Source: Spirochaetota bacterium (GTDB lineage Bacteria > Spirochaetota > Spirochaetia > SZUA-6). Taken from it: DNA of 5,154 nt. The stretch is from positions 1 to 5,154 of the forward strand of contig QNBI01000176.1 of the NCBI GenBank assembly GCA_003641675.1. Direction: 5' to 3'. The notes beneath the pieces were generated by a model. It did not search any database. It saw only the letters and a list, made by a program, of their open reading frames with translations, and was not told where the DNA came from. Position numbers and translations under genes: made by a program. Shown piece after piece: positions 1 through 5,154 of the stretch. Positions within the stretch are counted from its first letter, which is position 1; each line of letters starts with the position of its first letter.

Positions 1-168
1 GAGTTCATGAAGAGAAGTTTCGAATTCGAAACGTCCCCGTACAAAGCTTGTTGCGTATTCTCCGGGAAGGTTATGCTGTTCAAAAAGAAGCGTGGCCAAA
101 TCGTGCCTCGCGGATTCAAAAGCGGCGGTAAGCCCGTCGAGACCTGCCCCTATTACAACGGTATCATA
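1..168 (-). pseudogene. N-terminal fragment of a CrtI/phytoene-desaturase-like FAD-dependent oxidoreductase, no usable start
   Basis: Read on the minus strand from 168 to 1, the frame is uninterrupted and starts with YDTVVIGAGLDGLTAAF. This is the beta-strand plus GxGxxG dinucleotide-binding loop (GAGLDG) of FAD enzymes. It continues with FEQHNLPG and then TSFVRGRFEFETSLHEL, which I recognise as typical of the carotenoid (phytoene) desaturase and carotenoid isomerase family. Those proteins have about 480-530 residues, so only about 56 N-terminal residues lie here and the rest is beyond base 1. In the family an ATG normally lies a few codons before the YD. Here the frame stays open upstream to a TAG at 241-243 but holds no ATG, GTG or TTG, and no purine-rich ribosome site is visible. 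The only nearby ATG (167-165) is out of frame and ends after four codons. I therefore call it a probable pseudogene. A functional gene with a rare start, or a sequencing error, remains possible. GC is about 51%, above its neighbours. Substrate unknown. Confidence 0.72.
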
Positions 169-206
169 GGAGTCTGCTGGATGGGTTGATAAAAGGGGTT
201 TTGAGC

Positions 207-275
207 CGGTAGTTGAACGAGCTACCGAAGGTATAGTTAACTATACAGGATAGAAAGCCTGAGTACAAGATGTAC
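207..275. repeat. Cluster of three inverted repeats in the divergent spacer
   Basis: Three short hairpin-forming sequences follow each other. At 207-227 the arms CGGTAG and CTACCG flank a 9-base loop. At 231-246 there is a perfect 16-bp palindrome, GTATAGTTAACTATAC. At 263-275 GTACA and TGTAC flank AGA. The cluster lies between the left-hand oxidoreductase fragment and the hydrolase gene, which point away from each other. That is where an operator for a dimeric regulator would be expected. There is no T-run after any of the stems, so a rho-independent terminator is unlikely. The arms are seen directly; the operator role is inferred. Confidence 0.55.
240..268 (-). promoter_or_regulatory. Candidate sigma-70 promoter reading toward the oxidoreductase fragment
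   Basis: On the minus strand TTGTAC (268-263) is followed, 17 bases later, by TATAGT (245-240). The second box is a 5/6 match to the -10 consensus; the first matches only the TTG of the -35 box. The -10 box lies inside the 16-bp palindrome at 231-246, so a protein bound to the palindrome would block it. Because the palindrome is symmetrical, the same TATAGT also reads on the plus strand at 232-237, but without a good -35 box. No regulator gene is in the window. Confidence 0.3.
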
Positions 276-304
276 AGATATTGGATTTAAATATAAAATA
301 ATGT

Positions 305-310
305 AAGGTG
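305..310 (+). promoter_or_regulatory. Ribosome binding site that sets the hydrolase start
   Basis: AAGGTG lies six bases before the ATG at 317. A GTG three codons earlier (308-310) is in frame but overlaps this site and has no purine-rich sequence at a proper distance upstream. The ATG at 317 is therefore the better start. Confidence 0.7.
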
Positions 311-316
311 TATTTT

Positions 317-1594
317 ATGAATAACAATAAACCAAACCTAATGGGAAGTTACGGTGCATGGCTGGAAAGCTATGTAGAAAGGAAGCCTATTCTATCTATG
401 TTGGGTGAAGAGCGGTCCGGCGTAAGCCGGCCTGGCGAAAGCGGTACAAACAGAGGACTGCCTAATGGAAACCAGCCGAATATAGAGGGGTGGAAAGAAA
501 AAGCACAAAACAAGTTTAAAGAGCTTATAGGTTATCTGACTTTAGAAAAAAATATTAGGGCGAAGGTTGTAGGAAAAACACAATATGACGGTCTTATAAT
601 AGAAGAGATTATATGGCAAATGCCTTTCGGCCCTGAAACGCACGCATATTTTCTTAGGCCGGAAAAATATTCAGGTACTCTTCCCGGTATATTGGCCCTG
701 CACGACCATGGGGGATTTAAATACTTCGGAAAGGAAAAGATAACACAGACAGATAGAGAGGTGCATCCATCACTAAGAAGGCATTGGGATGTATATTACA
801 GCGGAAGGGCATGGGCAAACGAGATTGCCAAACGGGGATTCGGGGTACTCGTACCGGATGTTTTTACCTTTGGAAGCAGAAGGATAAATCCTGTTAACCT
901 GCCGGAAGCTGCTTTGAATAAGTATCTTAACGATTTTGAGCTTTTTCAACGCCTAAAGAAGGAAGAAAAAAAAGACGCTGCCGCCGACTCCTTCGCAACT
1001 AGCCTTAATGATGTTTCACAAGAGCAGATAGACGATTACAATGAATTTGCGAAGCACTACGAGCATGTTATAGCAAAATCACTGTTCTCTGCAGGAACAA
1101 CGTGGCCTGCTCTTTTTATTGCCGATGACCAGATAGCTCTAAGCTACCTCTGTTCGCGTCCGGAGATCAATGAATCCTGTATAGGCTGCTGCGGGCTTTC
1201 CGGCGGAGGGTTACGTACAAACTACCTAAGCGGAATAGATGACCGGATTAAATGTTCTGTAACGGCAGGTTTTATGTCAACCTGGAGAGACTTTGCGCTG
1301 AATATGTCGTATGCTCATACCTGGATGCTCTATGTTCCGCATCTTATTAATTATCTGGATTTTCCGGAAATACTCGGCATGAGAGTTCCGCTTCCCTCCA
1401 TGGTCCTTTCAACCTATTCTGATCCTCTCTACACTTCGGAAGAAACGGAGCGGGCGGATAAGATGCTTTCAGAAATTTATGAAAGAGCAGATGCATTGGA
1501 CAGATTAAAGATAAGCTGGCATCAAGGGCCTCACTACTTTAACGAGGCTATGCAGGAAGAGGCATTTTCCTGGCTCGAACGGTGGCTTAAGTGA
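317..1594 (+). CDS. Alpha/beta hydrolase, Abhydrolase_7 / dienelactone-hydrolase-like
   Basis: A 425-residue serine hydrolase, probably an esterase acting in the cytoplasm; no signal peptide or membrane segment is visible. The fold is marked by an HDHGG oxyanion-type segment (129-133), the nucleophile elbow CGLSGGG with Ser295, an Asp after a hydrophobic strand (YSDPLY, Asp369), and a C-terminal His (QGPHYF, His406). Together these make a Ser-Asp-His triad in canonical order. The stretch with YEHVIAKSLFSAGTTWP (about 247-264) and the Cys-rich GCCGLSGGG strand recall the Abhydrolase_7 group, common in planctomycetes and related bacteria. The substrate is unknown in that group. Residues 31-53, rich in Gly, Ser, Asn and Pro, look like an extra in-frame segment. 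The gene opens a probable operon with the exporter and nucleotidase downstream. Its start is chosen from the ribosome site at 305-310. Family certain, exact activity not. Confidence 0.88.
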   Translation: MNNNKPNLMGSYGAWLESYVERKPILSMLGEERSGVSRPGESGTNRGLPNGNQPNIEGWKEKAQNKFKELIGYLTLEKNIRAKVVGKTQYDGLIIEEIIWQMPFGPETHAYFLRPEKYSGTLPGILALHDHGGFKYFGKEKITQTDREVHPSLRRHWDVYYSGRAWANEIAKRGFGVLVPDVFTFGSRRINPVNLPEAALNKYLNDFELFQRLKKEEKKDAAADSFATSLNDVSQEQIDDYNEFAKHYEHVIAKSLFSAGTTWPALFIADDQIALSYLCSRPEINESCIGCCGLSGGGLRTNYLSGIDDRIKCSVTAGFMSTWRDFALNMSYAHTWMLYVPHLINYLDFPEILGMRVPLPSMVLSTYSDPLYTSEETERADKMLSEIYERADALDRLKISWHQGPHYFNEAMQEEAFSWLERWLK

Positions 1595-1642
1595 TGGCCG
1601 CTACAATGCTGAAATACCAGCTAAGGTGACAAAACAGGGCTT

Positions 1643-2557
1643 ATGAACAGAGAAAGGTTAAATATCTGGCTGCTTGCAGTACTTGCATGTTTCTTGTGGT
1701 CAACAGCATTTGCCGGGATTAAAATAGCTCTCCGTTATTCAACACCACTCATGCTGGGAGGAATACGCTTTTTTTTAGCGGGAATACTTTTAATTCCTTT
1801 TTCCGGAAGGTTAAGGGACTATGGAAGGAATATTAAAAAGTACTATCGGATAATATTAAAAATAAGCGTGTTTCAGACTTTTATTGCATACGGCTTTTTT
1901 ATGATAGGGATAAGTATAGTGCCGGCATATATCGGTGCAATCGTGGTTGGCTCGTCGCCTTTAATAACTGCCGTGGGCTCTCATTTTTTGTTAAAGAATG
2001 ATAAAATCAATGTTCGTAAACTGGCAGCTGTATTTGCAGGTATAGCAGGTATAGTACTTATTGCTGTAAGCAGAAACCCTGTCACAAAAACAGGCCAAAA
2101 AGAACTAATAGGAATTGGGATACTGTTCTGCGGCCTTCTGGCGTCTGCTATGGGCAATATCTCTGTATATAAGGATAAGGGTGAAATAAATCCTGTCTTT
2201 TTAAACTCCGTGCAGATTGGCATAGGCGGTGTTTTACTCCTCCTGCTCTCTGTACCGTTTAAACAGTTTAAGCCGATAAACTTAACACTGGAGTTTATAG
2301 CTGCCCTTCTGTGGCTCTCCTTTCTCTCTGCAGCTGCATTTTCCATATGGTTTTATCTTTTAAAAGTAAAGGGTACAAAGGTTTCGGAACTCAATTTGTG
2401 GAAATTTATTGTTCCTGTATCGGGAGCGGTATTAAGCTGGATTATTCTTCCCGGCGAAAATCCGGATATTTTTAGCATTGCAGGTATGATTATTGTAGCA
2501 CTCTCAATTATTTTTTACTTCTTCGGTAGACCTGTTCAGGAGAATACTGATGGGTAA
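1643..2557 (+). CDS. EamA-family (DMT superfamily) transporter
   Basis: A 304-residue inner-membrane protein with about ten hydrophobic helices, in the layout of two fused five-helix EamA repeats. Approximate helices: 8-28, 35-53, 70-90, 96-116, 127-145, 155-175, 184-204, 216-240, 250-270 and 273-292. The opening WLLAVLACFLWSTAFAGIKIA is typical of helix 1, with the conserved FLW/A..K pattern, and the PAYIGAIVVGSSPLITA segment matches the usual helix 3-4 region. Family members mostly export metabolites such as amino acids, purine nucleosides or other small molecules; the substrate cannot be read from sequence. It begins 48 bases after the hydrolase stop and ends 49 bases before the nucleotidase, all on one strand, so co-transcription is likely. 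The ribosome site is poor: AGGG is only three bases from the ATG, while a better AAGGTG (1623-1628) is 14 bases away, so translation may be modest or coupled. Confidence 0.9.
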   Translation: MNRERLNIWLLAVLACFLWSTAFAGIKIALRYSTPLMLGGIRFFLAGILLIPFSGRLRDYGRNIKKYYRIILKISVFQTFIAYGFFMIGISIVPAYIGAIVVGSSPLITAVGSHFLLKNDKINVRKLAAVFAGIAGIVLIAVSRNPVTKTGQKELIGIGILFCGLLASAMGNISVYKDKGEINPVFLNSVQIGIGGVLLLLLSVPFKQFKPINLTLEFIAALLWLSFLSAAAFSIWFYLLKVKGTKVSELNLWKFIVPVSGAVLSWIILPGENPDIFSIAGMIIVALSIIFYFFGRPVQENTDG

Positions 2558-2566
2558 GGTATATGC

Positions 2567-2592
2567 CCTTTAGAATTATCCTTTAGGATTAT
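2567..2592 (+). repeat. Tandem 13-bp direct repeat before the nucleotidase gene
   Basis: CCTTTAGAATTAT (2567-2579) is followed at once by CCTTTAGGATTAT (2580-2592), two copies differing at one base. The second copy, with the last bases of the first, also makes a small inverted repeat, ATCC-TTTA-GGAT. The repeat abuts the ribosome binding site of the next gene. It could arise by a simple duplication, and any role in translation control is inference. Confidence 0.6.
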
Positions 2593-2600
2593 AAGGAAGG
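2593..2600 (+). promoter_or_regulatory. Strong ribosome binding site of the nucleotidase
   Basis: AAGGAAGG ends six bases before the ATG at 2607, with a further GAGG at 2602-2605. This is the strongest Shine-Dalgarno region in the window, in contrast to the weak one before the transporter. It suggests the nucleotidase is translated independently of the genes upstream. Confidence 0.65.
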
Positions 2601-2606
2601 TGAGGT

Positions 2607-3977
2607 ATGGCGGTTTTTGTTAACAGAATGCTCAATCTAAAAAAGGTTAAGGTTATCGGGTTCGATATGGACTACACTCTTGTAGGCTATCATACAAAAG
2701 AGCTTGAGAAAATTACTCATAAGCTTGTTATAGACACTCTTATAAAGGAAAAAGGATATCCGGAAGAGATTAGGAAGCTAAAGTTTAATTTTAACAGATC
2801 AATAGTTGGCCTTGTGATAGACAAGCGGAAAGGAAATCTTCTTAAACTAAGCAGGTACAGCAAGGTAAAGTTATCGTATCACGGGCTTAAAGAAATAGGG
2901 TATCCTGCACAGAACAGGCTGTATCAGGAAATGGCAATAGATATAAAAAATGCAGATTTTAAAAGCCTTGATACTTCTTTTTCGATTTCAATCGGGGTGT
3001 TGTATTCTCAACTTGTTCAGCTAAGGGAAGACGGGACTGCTCTGCCAGATTTTTATGAGATTGCAGAGGATGTAAGTTCGGCCCTGGACACGGTGCATCA
3101 GAATGATTCTCTAAAATCTGTTATAAGGGGAAATTTTAAAAAATATGTTGATGCCGACCCAAAGGTGGCACTGCTCCTGGAAAGATACCTTTACTACGGT
3201 AAAAAATTAGTCCTTATTACTAATTCGGACTATACATACACAAATGATCTTCTTAAATATGCCGTTGAACCTTTTTTAAAGAATCATACAAAATGGCAGG
3301 AACTTTTCGAGATTGTAATAACCCTTGCAAATAAGCCTAATTTTTTTACCAACCGCAGCAATTTCCTGGAGGTAGATGAAGAGACCGGGCTAATGAAGAA
3401 TCATTTCGGGCCTGTTTCTAAGGGTATTTATCAGGGTGGCTGGTTTAAGAAGATTCAGACTAATCTCGGAGTGCAGGGAAGTGAAATCCTCTACCTCGGG
3501 GATCATATATATGGCGATGTTGTATCAATTAAGAAATCGTGCAATTGGCGAACCGCTCTTGTTTTAGGTGATCTGGAGGATGAAATATCTAATATAAGAG
3601 CTTCCAAGGATGTACAGCGGGAAATAACAAGCTTAATGAGGGAAAAGTCAAAGCTGGAAGCGAAGATCAACAGGTACGATATAACAAGAAGCAGAGACAG
3701 AGAGGAGAGAAGAAAAACCATTTCCAGACTGTACGAAGAAATAGATACTGTAAACGGGCAAATTTCTGAAAAACTTGCAGAACTAAAGGGCTACTTTAAC
3801 CCCTACTGGGGGGAGATATTAAGGGCCGGAATGGAGGAGAGCCGTTTTGCCGACCAGGTGGAACGGTATGCCTGTATATACATGACTAGAGTTTCCGACC
3901 TATACAGTTATTCTCCGAAAACCTACTTCCGCCCGTTAAAGAGGCTTCTTCCCCATGAGATTGAGGCTTTAAAGTAG
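2607..3977 (+). CDS. HAD-superfamily 5'-nucleotidase, cN-II-like (HAD-IG family)
   Basis: A 456-residue cytoplasmic phosphatase expected to hydrolyse purine nucleoside 5'-monophosphates such as IMP and GMP. HAD motif I is GFDMDYTLVGY, with nucleophile Asp20 and acid/base Asp22. Motif II is LITNS (Thr205-Ser207). Motif III Lys is Lys243 in NKPNFF, matching the RKPLFF of human cN-II. Motif IV is YLGDHIYGD, with Asp299 and Asp304, like the GDHIFGD of cN-II. The GxVSxGIYQGG stretch before motif IV and the ending YFRPLKRLLPHE also match that family, so the protein looks full length. Residues about 331-396 are rich in Lys, Glu and Arg with a helical heptad character, a likely coiled coil as in the C-terminal part of cN-II. 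It is last in the hydrolase-transporter-nucleotidase operon. Relatives differ in substrate and phosphotransfer activity, so IMP/GMP preference is from family knowledge, not seen here. Confidence 0.9.
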   Translation: MAVFVNRMLNLKKVKVIGFDMDYTLVGYHTKELEKITHKLVIDTLIKEKGYPEEIRKLKFNFNRSIVGLVIDKRKGNLLKLSRYSKVKLSYHGLKEIGYPAQNRLYQEMAIDIKNADFKSLDTSFSISIGVLYSQLVQLREDGTALPDFYEIAEDVSSALDTVHQNDSLKSVIRGNFKKYVDADPKVALLLERYLYYGKKLVLITNSDYTYTNDLLKYAVEPFLKNHTKWQELFEIVITLANKPNFFTNRSNFLEVDEETGLMKNHFGPVSKGIYQGGWFKKIQTNLGVQGSEILYLGDHIYGDVVSIKKSCNWRTALVLGDLEDEISNIRASKDVQREITSLMREKSKLEAKINRYDITRSRDREERRKTISRLYEEIDTVNGQISEKLAELKGYFNPYWGEILRAGMEESRFADQVERYACIYMTRVSDLYSYSPKTYFRPLKRLLPHEIEALK

Positions 3978-4298
3978 TTTCGTGCACTTCCATAGATCTC
4001 GGCAGCTTTTATTTCCCTTTTTACTGCAAGCTCTAGAAAGTCTTCTATTGTAAGGTTGTCTTAGGTTAAAGCGGGCATGGACAGTTTAAAATCCGGGGTA
4101 AACTGAAGCATAGCTTCTTTCATAAAACTGTAGCCAAATTCTTCTATATATTTTTGCGTGGTGTTTTTCCTGTTCTTCGAGGAGTTTAAGCATCTCTGTT
4201 ACTTCGGCTCTTTCCGTTTTCTCCAGAAGGCTTCTGCAAAATTCCGCGGAGTCATTTTCAAAGTCCACGATTAACTTTACGATATCTTTAATATTTAT
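3978..4298 (-). pseudogene. Decayed ferritin-like / rubrerythrin-like diiron protein gene
   Basis: On the minus strand, 4298 to about 4146 reads INIKDIVKLIVDFENDSAEF and then LLEEQEKHHAKIY. These match helices A and B of rubrerythrin-type ferritin-like domains: a Glu ligand in DFEND and an ExxH in EKHH. The frame then breaks. A one-base shift at about 4145 gives EEFGYSFMKEAMLQFTPDF, a TAA at 4063-4061, then TIEDFLELAVKREIKAAEIY, which is helix C with its Glu ligand. The match stops at the 3' end of the nucleotidase gene (NYF at 3979-3971), and helix D with the last ligands is missing. Upstream the frame is closed by a TAG at 4337-4335 and contains no ATG, GTG or TTG before the GTG at 4268, which lies inside helix A. 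No ribosome site is visible. Four defects make loss of function very likely. The intact protein would probably have handled peroxide or iron. It lies downstream of the cupin, same strand. Confidence 0.8.
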
Positions 4299-4363
4299 AA
4301 AATTAGAATTATTTATTATGAGTAATATGATAAACTAATATGTCTTTATTTGCAACACTAAAT

Positions 4364-4723
4364 TTACACTGTAAGTTTGGTTTTACTTTCCTTAATCATA
4401 ACAAGGAACATTTTTGATTTTGAGATTGCTTTTAAGGAATGCATTTTGTTTGCTGGAAGAAGAATCGTTTCTCCTGTTTTTACCGTAAAATTATTCTCTT
4501 CTATTCCTATTAGCATATCGCCTTTAATAATATAAACAAGTGCATCGTAGGGCGCCTTATGCTCGCTAAGTCCCTGATCTTTGTCGAAAGAAAAGAGGGT
4601 AATGGTGCCGGAGTCTTTATTTATAAGGGTTTTACTGACGACAGAGTCTTTGCTATAAGCTATAAGCGATGAAAGTTTATAAACTTGAGAGGTAAGCAGA
4701 GAAGAATCCATTTCTTTTTTCAA
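4364..4723 (-). CDS. Small single-domain cupin protein
   Basis: A 119-residue cytoplasmic protein forming one cupin beta-barrel. The first cupin motif is GLSEHKAPYDALVYIIKGD (51-69): His55 is kept, but the second His is Ala57 and there is no Glu at the usual place. The second motif is GETILLPANKMHSL (84-97), with Pro90 and His95. With two of the usual four ligands, metal binding may be weak or absent. The pattern SVVSKTL then TLFSFDKDQGLSEH and ALVYIIKGD is one I recognise in a group of short cupins common in anaerobes; their function is not established. The start is the TTG at 4723-4721, nine bases after AAGGAG. A longer frame with ATG at 4786 has no such site, and the ATG at 4711 is too far (21 bases) from AAGGAG. 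It lies head-to-head with the gene at 4917 and upstream of the dead ferritin-like gene. Confidence 0.85.
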   Translation of the reverse strand: MKKEMDSSLLTSQVYKLSSLIAYSKDSVVSKTLINKDSGTITLFSFDKDQGLSEHKAPYDALVYIIKGDMLIGIEENNFTVKTGETILLPANKMHSLKAISKSKMFLVMIKESKTKLTV

Positions 4724-4732
4724 ATTATCTAT

Positions 4733-4738
4733 CTCCTT
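4733..4738 (-). promoter_or_regulatory. Ribosome binding site that sets the cupin TTG start
   Basis: AAGGAG on the minus strand, nine bases before the TTG at 4723-4721. It lies inside the longer frame that begins with the ATG at 4786, which argues against that longer start. Confidence 0.65.
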
Positions 4739-4844
4739 GATTATAAATAGTATTTTGGAATCATATTCAAACTTAAAGAGTATCAATTAATAAACTTATT
4801 TGCAAATAGAATAAGATAAATTATAGGATTTTTATATTTTTCTC

Positions 4845-4873
4845 TTGCAAAAACTAAACCCATCTTGTAAGAT
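4845..4873 (+). promoter_or_regulatory. Candidate sigma-70 promoter for the gene at 4917
   Basis: TTGCAA (4845-4850) and TAAGAT (4868-4873) are 17 bases apart, each a 4/6 match to the consensus boxes. A transcript from here would start near 4880 and leave a leader of about 35 bases before the TTG at 4917. An alternative -10 box, GATAAT (4879-4884), has no good partner. The spacer is very AT-rich, so chance matches are likely. Confidence 0.3.
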
Positions 4874-4905
4874 ACTATTGATAATAATTTCTCGATATAG
4901 AAAAC

Positions 4906-4912
4906 AAGGTGG
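4906..4912 (+). promoter_or_regulatory. Ribosome binding site before the TTG start at 4917
   Basis: AAGGTGG lies just upstream of TTG 4917-4919, with the AAGG core seven bases away. The next in-frame ATG is at codon 27 and has no such site. Confidence 0.5.
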
Positions 4913-4916
4913 ACTA

Positions 4917-5154
4917 TTGAAAGAACTGAACCTGCCTAATATTCCCATTAAACGCATTAATGTTTTAGATTATGAGAAAAATGTATCGATTAAAATGGAT
5001 CCTAATCTTTTATCGATTCTGAAAGATATTTCACCCTTAAAGGCAGAACTTCGGCGGAGAAAAAATTCCCGGTTACTTTCCCTTATGCTCCAGCCGAATA
5101 TGCCGTTCGGCCCCGATCCTGATATACTGAGAGAATTGCTCTTTAAGGAATTAA
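4917..5154 (+). CDS. Unrecognised protein, N-terminal part
   Basis: From a TTG at 4917 an uninterrupted frame of 79 codons runs to the right end of the window. The residues are MKELNLPNIPIKRINVLDYE at the N-terminus. A charged, probably helical part follows (ILKDISPLKAELRRRKNSRL), then LMLQPNMPFGPDPDILREL. There is no signal peptide or membrane helix in this part. Codon use resembles the other genes of the window, and the start has a reasonable ribosome site and a candidate promoter, so I think it is real. I do not recognise the family and give no function. The PNMPFGPDPD segment, rich in Pro and Gly and followed by a helix, is the most distinctive part. It is transcribed away from the cupin gene, with which it shares a 193-base spacer. 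Confidence 0.6.
   Translation, partial: MKELNLPNIPIKRINVLDYEKNVSIKMDPNLLSILKDISPLKAELRRRKNSRLLSLMLQPNMPFGPDPDILRELLFKEL

Noticed and set aside
7..189. A 60-codon plus-strand frame with several Cys residues, starting at an ATG.
   Set aside because: The opposite strand over the same bases encodes an unmistakable FAD-binding N-terminus, so this is its antisense shadow. The ATG at 7 has no visible ribosome site.
1594..1642. Tiny frames between hydrolase and transporter: ATG at 1594 with 11 codons, and GTG at 1627 whose stop overlaps the transporter ATG.
   Set aside because: Too short, without proper ribosome sites or conserved features. The TTATGA overlap could support translational coupling but is not enough to call a gene.
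1981..2346. A 121-codon minus-strand frame.
   Set aside because: It lies wholly inside the transporter gene, is antisense to its membrane helices and has no recognisable domain.
3503..3721. A 72-codon minus-strand frame rich in Leu and Ser.
   Set aside because: It is antisense to the charged coiled-coil region of the nucleotidase; the apparent hydrophobicity is a by-product of that composition.
4086..4268. A 60-codon minus-strand frame starting at GTG as an independent small protein.
   Set aside because: It starts inside helix A of the ferritin-like domain, and its last 18 codons are the wrong frame after the frameshift. It is a fragment of the pseudogene.
4724..4786. An N-terminal extension of the cupin from the ATG at 4786.
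   Set aside because: It has no ribosome site of its own, and the AAGGAG that fits the TTG at 4723 lies within it.
4346..4805. A 10-bp direct repeat TTATTTGCAA at 4346-4355 and 4796-4805, flanking the cupin gene, as a possible transposition footprint.
   Set aside because: It is short and AT-rich, has no inverted-repeat ends, and no transposase is present; chance is the simpler explanation.

Overview
This is a bacterial chromosomal window of moderate GC. The main genes sit near 40%, and the first 180 bases are about 51% GC. It uses Shine-Dalgarno sites of the AAGG/AAGGAG type and both ATG and TTG starts. The content is housekeeping or accessory metabolism: an alpha/beta hydrolase, a DMT exporter, a cN-II-type HAD nucleotidase, a small cupin and the remains of a rubrerythrin-like gene. 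It fits a free-living, possibly anaerobic Gram-negative such as a spirochaete or desulfobacterium. That placement rests on family impressions only and is tentative. No RNA gene, CRISPR array, phage gene or insertion sequence was seen.

Layout. Bases 1-168, minus strand: the N-terminal end of a CrtI/phytoene-desaturase-like FAD oxidoreductase, leaving the window on the left and lacking any usable in-frame start codon. Bases 169-316: a divergent spacer with three consecutive inverted repeats, one of them a perfect 16-bp palindrome. Bases 317-3977, plus strand: a probable three-gene operon with gaps of 48 and 49 bases, in the order alpha/beta hydrolase (Abhydrolase_7 type), EamA/DMT transporter, HAD 5'-nucleotidase. 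Bases 3978-4298, minus strand: a decayed ferritin-like/rubrerythrin-like gene with no start, one frameshift, one stop and a missing end. Bases 4364-4723, minus strand: a small cupin starting at TTG. Bases 4724-4916: an AT-rich divergent spacer. From 4917, plus strand: the N-terminus of an unrecognised protein starting at TTG and running off the right end.

How they may work together. The hydrolase, exporter and nucleotidase look co-transcribed. A purine nucleotidase next to a DMT exporter suggests dephosphorylation of surplus IMP/GMP and export of the nucleoside, but this is inference only. The cupin and the dead ferritin-like gene share a strand and were probably once one transcription unit. 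I see no convincing new multi-gene system. The most informative features are two degraded genes, one at each side of the operon, the palindrome cluster in front of the operon, and an apparent in-frame insertion in the hydrolase.
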